Below, in pieces: positions 58,236-64,000 of a stretch of 64,000 bases of DNA. How positions within the stretch are numbered: the first letter of the stretch is position 1; each line of letters opens with the position of its first letter. The notes below the pieces were generated by a model. The model worked only from the letters and a program-made list of their open reading frames with translations. It ran no database searches and was not told the DNA's origin. Source of the stretch: 34-65-8 sp046294735 (lineage in GTDB: Bacteria; Pseudomonadota; Alphaproteobacteria; Sphingomonadales; Sphingomonadaceae); the NCBI GenBank assembly GCA_046294735.1, contig JBKBKB010000004.1:248001-312000 (forward strand), in the 5' to 3' direction. The translations under genes and the position numbers were made by a program.

Positions 58236-58865
58236 TTAGGCGACCTTGGTGGTTCGCAGATAGGGCAGCACCGTCGTGAAGCCTTGCGGGAACTTGGCCC
58301 TGGCATCTTCGTCACTGACGCTCGGCGGGATGATGACCTCGCCGCCGAGCTGCCAGTTGGCCGGGGTGACGACCCCGGCGCGGTCGGCCAGCTGCAGGCT
58401 GTCGATCACGCGGATGATCTCGTCGAAGTTGCGGCCGACGCTCATCGGATAGGTCATGATCAGGCGGATCTTCTTGGTCGGGTCGATGATGAAGACCGAG
58501 CGCACGGCCGCCGTCTCGCTCTGGCCCGGGTGGATCATGTCATAGAGCCGGGCGATCGCCATGTCGGCATCGTCAACGATCGGAAACTGGAGATCGACGC
58601 CCTGCGTCGCATTGACGTCAGCGATCCAAGCCCGGTGTTCATCGACAGTGTCGGTCGAAAGGCCCAGCGGCTTGACGTTGCGCTTGGCGAACTCGCCCGC
58701 CAACTTGGCAGTAGCGCCCATTTCAGTGGTGCAGACGGGGGTGAAGTCAGCCGGATGGCTGAAAAAGAACACCCAGCTGTCGCCTGCCCAGTCATGCAGG
58801 CTGAGGGGGCCGATGGTACTGTCGGTGGTGAAGTCGGGGGCAATGTCGCCGATATGCAGGCTCAT
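58236..58865 (-). CDS. 1-Cys peroxiredoxin (Prx6 type)
   Basis: 209 residues. The peroxidatic cysteine is C45 in SHPADFTPVCTTEM, and the C-terminal Prx6 extension (VITPANWQLGGEVIIPP) is present, without a conserved resolving cysteine. It reduces peroxides and perhaps persulfides with an external thiol. It stands alone with an AT-rich operator-like promoter on its upstream side; about 130 bases separate it from cydA. Confidence 0.93.
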   Translation of the reverse strand: MSLHIGDIAPDFTTDSTIGPLSLHDWAGDSWVFFFSHPADFTPVCTTEMGATAKLAGEFAKRNVKPLGLSTDTVDEHRAWIADVNATQGVDLQFPIVDDADMAIARLYDMIHPGQSETAAVRSVFIIDPTKKIRLIMTYPMSVGRNFDEIIRVIDSLQLADRAGVVTPANWQLGGEVIIPPSVSDEDARAKFPQGFTTVLPYLRTTKVA

Positions 58866-58935
58866 GGGATAAACTCCTTGGTGGTTGATGCCATCTGCCT
58901 AGCGCTACGCCAGCTGGAACACCAATTCATTTATC

Positions 58936-58965
58936 CGATTATATAAAACGTATATCTGATAATCG
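58936..58965 (-). promoter_or_regulatory. AT-rich promoter with an operator-like inverted repeat
   Basis: CGATTAT (58936-58942) and ATAATCG (58959-58965) form a perfect dyad 16 bases apart, in an unusually AT-rich patch. On the minus strand, TATAAT (58943-58938) makes a perfect -10 facing the peroxiredoxin, with no good -35. This is the pattern of a regulated (for example OxyR- or redox-dependent) promoter. Confidence 0.5.
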
Positions 58966-59122
58966 CAGCAAATGACCAAATTGCTGCCCGGTGTAGGGAA
59001 ATGCGCCAGTTATGACTTACGTTTATTTGTAATTGTTGGTGGGGTAGAACGGGCTGCATCTGGCCGAATGCGATCCCCTGCCCGACCCAAGGCAGCGATG
59101 GTCCTTGGCGGCTTTGGCACTA

Positions 59123-60964
59123 TCAGATCATCCCGCGCGCCATGTCGGGTGTCGGCTCGTCGCCCTTGCCGTCGTCGGCAGCAAGCTCCGCAAAGGCACG
59201 GTCCTGCGACAGGTAGACCCGGCCATTGAGTTCTTCGAGAAAGTGGGTCCGCTGGAGCCGGTCCATTACCGGACCCTTCACTTCCGACAGGTGCAGGCCG
59301 ATGCCGCCGTCGACCAGCCGGTGATTGATCGCCTCCAGGCTTTCGAGGCCCGACGCGTCGATCTCGTTCACCGCGCTGCACATCAGGATGACATGGCGCA
59401 GCTCCGGCCGCTCGGCGACGCGCTCCAGCACGTATTCCTCCAGCCAGCGGGCGTTGAGGTAGGTCAGGCTCTCGTCGATCCGGATCGACACCACGTGCGG
59501 CACGGTGAACACCTTGTGCCGCAGCACATTGCGGAAATGCTCGGTCTCCGGCACCCGTCCAACAATCGCCGCGTGCGGCCGCGAAGCGCGCCATAGGTAG
59601 AGCAACAGGCCCACGCCAACGCCAGCGATCACGCCAAGCTCGACGCCGGCCAGCAGGGTTAGGCTAATGGTCGCTATATGCGCGGCGAAATCGGGCTTGG
59701 AATAGCGCCACAGCTTTCCCGGGGTCTGGAAGTCGACCAGGCTCAATACTGCAACGATAATGGTTGCCGCCAGAGTGGCAATCGGCAGGTAGAACAGCAG
59801 CGGTGTCAGGAACAGCGAGGCGAGCGCGATCCCGACCGCTGTGTATGCTCCAGCAGCAGGCGTTTCCGCCCCAGCGTCGAAGTTTACCACCGAGCGGGCA
59901 AAACCGCCAGTCACCGGATAACCGCCCGAGAAAGCGCTGGCGATGTTGGAGGCCCCCAGGCCGACCAGTTCCTGATCCGGGGCAATCCGCTGGCGCCGCT
60001 TGGCAGCGAGCGTCTGCGCTACCGAGACGCTTTCGACGAAGCCGATAATCGAGATCAGCAGGGCAGGAAACCACAACTGCTCGATCAAGGTCAAATCCGT
60101 CGACGGCAAGGCAAACGGCGGCAGGCCCTGCGGCACTGCACCGACCAGTTTGACGCCCTTGCCTGCCAGGTCGAGCAGGACAGCGGCCAGGATTGTCAGC
60201 GCCACTGCCACCACCGGACCGGCTTTGGCGGCGATATCGGCCATGCGCGGCTTGAGGCCCAGCCGCATCAGCGCAGGCTTGGCGCCCTTGCGAACCCAGA
60301 ACAGAAACAACGTGGCCGGGATGCCGACCGCCAGTGTCCACGGATTGGTCTGCGCCACAGTCCGCCCCAGCGCGGCGAGCATCTCCGGCCAGGTCTCGCC
60401 GCCCGCCGTCACACCCAGGAGATGCTTCAGCTGGCTGGTCGCGATCAGCACCCCGCTGGCACTGATGAAGCCGGAAATGACCGGGTGCGACAGCAGGTTG
60501 GCCAGGAACCCCAGCCGCAGCAGGCCCATCACCACCAGCATCACGCCCGACAAAGCCGCCAGCGTAATCGCCGCTTCGAGGTAGAGCGCGGTGCCCTGCG
60601 CTGCCACTGCGCCCGCCGCCGAGGCTGTCATCAGCGAGATCACCGCCACCGGCCCTACGGCCAGCGTACGGCTGGTTCCGAACACGGCATAGGCAAACAA
60701 GGGCAGGATCGAGGCATAGAGCCCGACCACCGGCGGCAGGCCTGCAAGCAGGGCGTATGCGAGGCTCTGCGGGATCAGCATGATGGTGACGATTACGGCC
60801 GCCACCATGTCGTTGGTCAGCACGGAGGCATTGTAGGTCTTGCCCCATTCGAGAATGGGAAAGTAGCGGGCCAGAGCCGTAGCGTTGCGCTGCGGCTCCG
60901 GCCCGCGCCCGCGCTGGGCAGCATCGCTCTGCGGCGATACCGGCGACCCGTCGGGCATTGTCAT
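59123..60964 (-). CDS. SulP-family anion transporter with STAS domain
   Basis: 613-residue inner-membrane anion transporter. The transmembrane core is standard SulP (AAVIVTIMLIPQSLAYALLAGLP, SISVAQTLAAKR-type helices). A C-terminal STAS domain (MCSAVNEIDASGLESLEAIN) follows. It starts in the SQR stop (ATGA at 60961-60964), so the two are coupled. Substrates of the family include sulfate and bicarbonate; here export or import of a sulfur oxyanion made by the upstream genes is the natural guess. Confidence 0.9.
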   Translation of the reverse strand: MTMPDGSPVSPQSDAAQRGRGPEPQRNATALARYFPILEWGKTYNASVLTNDMVAAVIVTIMLIPQSLAYALLAGLPPVVGLYASILPLFAYAVFGTSRTLAVGPVAVISLMTASAAGAVAAQGTALYLEAAITLAALSGVMLVVMGLLRLGFLANLLSHPVISGFISASGVLIATSQLKHLLGVTAGGETWPEMLAALGRTVAQTNPWTLAVGIPATLFLFWVRKGAKPALMRLGLKPRMADIAAKAGPVVAVALTILAAVLLDLAGKGVKLVGAVPQGLPPFALPSTDLTLIEQLWFPALLISIIGFVESVSVAQTLAAKRRQRIAPDQELVGLGASNIASAFSGGYPVTGGFARSVVNFDAGAETPAAGAYTAVGIALASLFLTPLLFYLPIATLAATIIVAVLSLVDFQTPGKLWRYSKPDFAAHIATISLTLLAGVELGVIAGVGVGLLLYLWRASRPHAAIVGRVPETEHFRNVLRHKVFTVPHVVSIRIDESLTYLNARWLEEYVLERVAERPELRHVILMCSAVNEIDASGLESLEAINHRLVDGGIGLHLSEVKGPVMDRLQRTHFLEELNGRVYLSQDRAFAELAADDGKGDEPTPDMARGMI

Positions 60965-62202
60965 GCGGCGTTGCGCTGTGTGAACCTGGGACGGGGCTTG
61001 ACCAGCCATTCATGCCCCTTGAGCATCCCGTTCCAGTAGATCCACGGCAGCACTTCGGATTTGAGCAACCAGGACAGCCGCGCCGGGCGGGTGCCATCGA
61101 TCAGCCATTCCGGGAAACTCGGCAGCAACTTGCCGCCATAGCCGAATTCGGCGAGCACGATCTTGCCGCGCTCCACCGTCAGCGGGCACGAACCGTAACC
61201 ATCGTAATCGCTCGGCGGTGCCTTGCCATCGAGCACGGCGAGCGCATTGACCGCCACGATCGGCGCCTGCTTGCGCGCCGCAGCGGCAGTCTTGGCGTTA
61301 GGCATCGACCCTGCATCGCCCGCCCCGAACACATTGGGATAGCGAACGTGCTGGAGCGTGAACTGGTCGACATCGACGAAGCCGCTTTGCGCTGCCAGTG
61401 GGCTGTCGGCCAGGAACTGCGGCGCGACCTGCGGCGGAACGACATGGAGCATGTCGAATGGCCGCTGCACTTCGCCCTCGGCCGTGGCGAAAGTGGCGGT
61501 CCTTGAAGGCCCGTCAACCGCAACCAGCGTCGAGCCGAGCTTGAGTTTGATGCCGTAACGCTCGACATATTCCATCAGCGCCGGAACATAGTCGGCGACC
61601 CCGAACAGCACTGCCCCGGCGTTGCGGAACTCGACGTCGATGTCACCCAGAACCCCGGCATCGGCCCAGACATCGCACGAGAGGTACATCGCCTTCTGCG
61701 GTGCGCCAGCACACTTGATCGGCATCGGTGGCTGGCTGAAGATCGCGCGGCCAGATTTCAGCCCCTGCACCAGTTCCCAGGTGTACGGTGCCAGATCATA
61801 GCGATAGTTGGAGGTGACCCCGTTCCTGCCGAGGGTTTCCTCCAGCCCGGCGATCTGTTCCCACGCCAGCCGGATTCCAGGCGCGACGACCAAGATGCGA
61901 TAGGTCAGCGCAGTGCCGTCAGCCAGGGTCACCTGGTTGATTTCGGGCTGGAAGGTTGCTGCCGCCTGCCGCACCCAGGCGACGCCTTTCGGCATGACGC
62001 TGGCCATCGCGCGCCGGGTGACCGGTGCCTTGAACACGCCGCCGCCGACCATGGTCCAGCCCGGCTGGTAGTAGTGGTCTTCGCTCGGCTCGACCACGGC
62101 GATATCGAGAGTCGGTCGGCGCTTGAGCAGCGAGGATGCGATGGCGATCCCGGCCGCGCCGCCGCCAATGATGACTATCTCGTGTTGTATGGCAGACGTC
62201 AT
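60961..62202 (-). CDS. sqr: Sulfide:quinone oxidoreductase (type II-like)
   Basis: 413-residue membrane-associated FAD enzyme that oxidises H2S to persulfide/polysulfide and reduces quinone. FAD motif EIVIIGGGAAGIAIASSLL. The redox cysteines appear in PIKCAGAPQKAMYLS and GYGSCPLTVERG, as in type II SQR (SQRDL-like). The ATG at 62202 has GGGAGGGAG before it. It overlaps the SulP gene by 4 bases. The C-terminal ~80 residues (LLPSFPEWLIDGTRPARLSW) are membrane-binding helices. Confidence 0.92.
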   Translation of the reverse strand: MTSAIQHEIVIIGGGAAGIAIASSLLKRRPTLDIAVVEPSEDHYYQPGWTMVGGGVFKAPVTRRAMASVMPKGVAWVRQAAATFQPEINQVTLADGTALTYRILVVAPGIRLAWEQIAGLEETLGRNGVTSNYRYDLAPYTWELVQGLKSGRAIFSQPPMPIKCAGAPQKAMYLSCDVWADAGVLGDIDVEFRNAGAVLFGVADYVPALMEYVERYGIKLKLGSTLVAVDGPSRTATFATAEGEVQRPFDMLHVVPPQVAPQFLADSPLAAQSGFVDVDQFTLQHVRYPNVFGAGDAGSMPNAKTAAAARKQAPIVAVNALAVLDGKAPPSDYDGYGSCPLTVERGKIVLAEFGYGGKLLPSFPEWLIDGTRPARLSWLLKSEVLPWIYWNGMLKGHEWLVKPRPRFTQRNAA

Positions 62203-62276
62203 GGGTTTCTCCCTCCCGTGAGAGTGCCGCTTGGCAGCGGGTCCGGACGGGGGAACCGGCCCGCTTACGGAAATGC

Positions 62277-62702
62277 TCAGCGTTCCAGCAGCCTTGCCAG
62301 GCCCATCCCGGCCAGCATGGCGACGACAAAGGTTGCCGCGCCCACAGGCTCCAGCACGAGGGCGGCGACGCCCGGTCCGGGACAAAGCCCGGCAATGCCC
62401 CAGCCGATCCCGAACAAGGCCGAACCAGCCACCAGCCTGAAGGTCAGGTCGCTGCGATCAGGCAGGGCAAACTTCTCCGCGAACAGCGGGTGCGCAAGAC
62501 GCAGCTGGATGCGCCAGGCGATGGCCATCACGATCACCGCCCCGCCCATCACGAACGCCAGCGTCGGGTCCCACGCGCCGAACAGGTCCAGAAACCCGCG
62601 CACCCGTGCCGGATCGGTCATCCCGCCCAGTGCCAGACCGGCCCCAAACAACGTGCCCGATGCCAGTGGCGGCAGCAGTCGGCGGATCAGCCCTTCCCGC
62701 AT
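62277..62702 (-). CDS. YeeE/YedE (DUF6691) membrane protein, half-size
   Basis: 141 residues with about four transmembrane helices. It carries the YeeE-type motif SGTLFGAGLALGGMTDPARV and GIGWGIAGLCPGPGVAALV. This half-sized family resembles one half of the thiosulfate transporter TsuA. Its start overlaps the stop of the DUF2892 gene by 16 bases, so it is coupled within the sulfide operon. Likely a sulfur-compound carrier subunit. Confidence 0.85.
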   Translation of the reverse strand: MREGLIRRLLPPLASGTLFGAGLALGGMTDPARVRGFLDLFGAWDPTLAFVMGGAVIVMAIAWRIQLRLAHPLFAEKFALPDRSDLTFRLVAGSALFGIGWGIAGLCPGPGVAALVLEPVGAATFVVAMLAGMGLARLLER

Positions 62703-62890
62703 GTGTCCATCCCCATCACCCGGTAAAGCGGACAGAAGCTGACCAGGCTGGTGACCACGAACACGGCCACCACGATCCACGCGCCCAGTGCCAGGGGCCC
62801 GGCGAGAGTGCCATTCCATGCCATGACCGCCAGCACAGCGGCCACAACCAGGCGCAGTGCGCGGTCGAGCGAACCCATGTTCTTCGTCAT
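62687..62890 (-). CDS. DUF2892 (YgaP-like) membrane protein
   Basis: 67 residues with two helices (DRALRLVVAAVLAVMAWNG; GAWIVVAVFVVTSLVSFCPL). The cysteine-containing loop SFCPLYRVMGMDTC is family-typical. In YgaP the same domain is fused to a rhodanese that handles sulfane sulfur. Here the domain stands alone in the sulfide operon. It starts in the stop of the preceding gene (ATGA at 62887-62890). Confidence 0.88.
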   Translation of the reverse strand: MTKNMGSLDRALRLVVAAVLAVMAWNGTLAGPLALGAWIVVAVFVVTSLVSFCPLYRVMGMDTCGKG

Positions 62891-63336
62891 TGGAGTATCT
62901 CCAGTCCAAAAGCGTTCATCATCGCGACCGTGGCAATACCTGCAGCCATGAAAGTAACAGTGGCGACCAGCGAGCGTTGCGACAGGCGGCTCACGCCGCA
63001 CACGCCATGGCCACTGGTGCAGCCGCTGCCGAGCCGGGTGCCAATCCCGACCAGCACCCCGGCAATGACCAGCGGCACCGGCCCGGCAAAGCTGGCCGGC
63101 AACCCGCCCGAGACCAGCGCCACCATCAGCGCGCCGAGCGGCAGACCGAGCAGGAACATCCACGCGCTCGACTTCGACATCCCGCTGTCGCTGAGGCCGG
63201 TTGCGCGGGCGGCAATGCCCGAAACCCCGGCAATCCGCCCGGCTCCCAGCAGCATCAGCGCAGCGGCAAGGCCGATCAGCACACCGCCACCCAGCCCCGC
63301 CAGCGGAGCGGCATCAGGAAATCCGGGCAGCGTCAT
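62887..63336 (-). CDS. YeeE/YedE membrane protein with cysteine motif (TsuA-like half)
   Basis: 149 residues with about four helices. It carries the conserved thiol motif LGSGCTSGHGVCGVSRLS, matching the thiosulfate-binding cysteines of TsuA/YeeE. Together with the DUF6691 half two genes on, it could assemble a full-size carrier. It overlaps its neighbours on both sides by ATGA. Confidence 0.88.
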   Translation of the reverse strand: MTLPGFPDAAPLAGLGGGVLIGLAAALMLLGAGRIAGVSGIAARATGLSDSGMSKSSAWMFLLGLPLGALMVALVSGGLPASFAGPVPLVIAGVLVGIGTRLGSGCTSGHGVCGVSRLSQRSLVATVTFMAAGIATVAMMNAFGLEILQ

Positions 63337-64000
63337 ACCGCGTTGACCGGGATCTTGAGGTAGCGCACGCCGTTCTCCTCAGGCTCGGGCAGGTGCCCGG
63401 CGCGCATGTTTACCTGCACGCTCGGCAGGATCAGATTGGGCATGCCGAGCGTCTTGTCCCGCTTGGTCCGCATGGCGACGAAGTCGTCTTCGCCAATCCC
63501 GTCATGGACATGGACGTTTTCGCGCCGCTCCTCGCCCACGGTCGTTTCCCAGGCGAAATAATCGCGGCTCGGTGCCTTGTAGTCGTGGCACATGAACAGC
63601 CGCGTGTCATCCGGCAGAGACAGCAGCCGCCGGATCGATTGGAACAGCTTGCGGGCATCCCCGCCCGGAAAATCGGCCCGTGCCGTGCCATAGTCTGGCA
63701 TGAACAAGGTATCGCCGACGAAAGCCGCGTCACCGATCAGGAACGCCATGTCTGCCGGGGTATGCCCGGGCACGTGCAGTGCGATGCCTTCGAGTGCACC
63801 GATGCGGAACGTATGGCCATCCTCGAACAAGGCATCGAACTGTGACCCGTCGCGTTCGAACTCGGTCCCGGCATTGAACAGCTTGCCGAACACTTCTTGC
63901 ACGGTCGTGATGTGCCGACCGATCACCAGATCGCCGCCGAGCACCTCCTGCAAATAAGGGGCAGCCGAAAGATGGTCTGCATGGGCGTGGGTCTCGATAT
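63333..64000 (-). CDS. MBL-fold persulfide dioxygenase-like hydrolase (Blh type), 5' end outside window
   Basis: At least 222 residues of a metallo-beta-lactamase fold protein. The metal motif HAHADHLSAAPYL at the right edge, HVPGHTPADMAFLIG, the Asp in VGDTLFMPDYGTARADFPGGD, and the late MCHDYKAP are visible. This pattern matches type II persulfide dioxygenases (Blh). It oxidises glutathione persulfide to sulfite. The start lies outside the window; a BigR-like regulator may lie further upstream. It overlaps the next gene by ATGA. Confidence 0.85.
   Translation of the reverse strand, partial: IETHAHADHLSAAPYLQEVLGGDLVIGRHITTVQEVFGKLFNAGTEFERDGSQFDALFEDGHTFRIGALEGIALHVPGHTPADMAFLIGDAAFVGDTLFMPDYGTARADFPGGDARKLFQSIRRLLSLPDDTRLFMCHDYKAPSRDYFAWETTVGEERRENVHVHDGIGEDDFVAMRTKRDKTLGMPNLILPSVQVNMRAGHLPEPEENGVRYLKIPVNAV

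Noticed and set aside
59678..61039. 453-aa plus-strand and 477-aa alternative minus-strand frames
   Set aside because: Both shadow the SulP transporter, which has full family motifs.
1..64000. CRISPR arrays, insertion sequences, prophage or defence islands
   Set aside because: No spaced direct repeats, transposase or integrase motifs, or terminal inverted repeats were seen.

Overview
The window is a GC-rich alphaproteobacterial chromosome segment, packed with mostly ordinary core and metabolic genes. The gene set points to Sphingomonadales, probably an Erythrobacteraceae or related sphingomonad. Pointers are the CtrA-pathway phosphotransferase ChpT, a TorF-type porin, RpoH with the alphaproteobacterial N-terminus, the tig/clpP/clpX neighbourhood, the divergent hemCD / tsaD-gpsA block and a DUF2474 protein behind cyanide-insensitive-type cydAB. 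The genus is an inference. No insertion sequence, prophage, integrase or CRISPR array was seen, and no gene-free stretch exceeds 300 bases.

Layout. 1-6.1 kb: partial NfrB-like glycosyltransferase, Na+/H+ antiporter NhaA, glyoxalase, SIMPL-domain protein, TorF-like porin, and a PPP-family phosphatase translationally coupled to UDP-glucose dehydrogenase. 6.3-9.7 kb: a large autotransporter with a trypsin-like protease passenger, closed by a strong terminator. 9.8-16.1 kb: long TspO-like membrane protein, RNase P RNA, aquaporin Z, an AhpD-like protein behind an FNR-type palindrome, amidase, ChpT, a JAMM peptidase, an RluD-type pseudouridine synthase and RpoH. 16.1-22.5 kb: orphan membrane protein, a 49-aa mini-protein, MtgA, a CDF metal exporter, then an ECF sigma / RskA-like anti-sigma / fasciclin set and an exported orphan.

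22.5-36.4 kb: clpX, clpP, amidase, trigger factor with a basic Lys/Ala/Pro tail, tRNA-Leu(UAG), a 57-aa proline-rich mini-protein, DUF3297, a ferric-iron ABC transporter (fbpABC) behind a Fur-like box, an alpha/beta hydrolase, a DUF3617 lipoprotein and uvrB. 36.4-49.6 kb: a paired (PimCD-like) acyl-CoA dehydrogenase, TrmL, a lipoprotein whose 3' end overlaps dsbD, a UbiH-type hydroxylase, a mitofilin-like protein, hemD-hemC, and tsaD-gpsA-flippase on the other strand.

49.6-58.1 kb: OmpA-like protein, a 38-aa membrane mini-protein coupled to a helix-hairpin-helix protein, glutaryl-CoA dehydrogenase, maleylacetoacetate isomerase and an FAH-family hydrolase (end of tyrosine catabolism), DUF6356, an Lrp regulator, then a bd-type oxidase unit (cydA-cydB-DUF2474) followed by a haem-binding DUF3365 lipoprotein. 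58.2-64 kb: 1-Cys peroxiredoxin and a compact sulfide/persulfide oxidation operon (persulfide dioxygenase-like MBL protein, two YeeE/YedE halves, DUF2892, sulfide:quinone reductase, SulP transporter) that runs off the right end.

The most interesting material is the sulfide operon with an SQR-coupled SulP transporter, the sigma/anti-sigma/fasciclin module that parallels mycobacterial SigK-RskA-MPT70, the oxidase unit with a possible haem sensor, and several translationally coupled or well-initiated mini-proteins (38, 41, 49, 57 aa) that automatic annotation often misses. Nothing here clearly amounts to a wholly new defence or mobile system.
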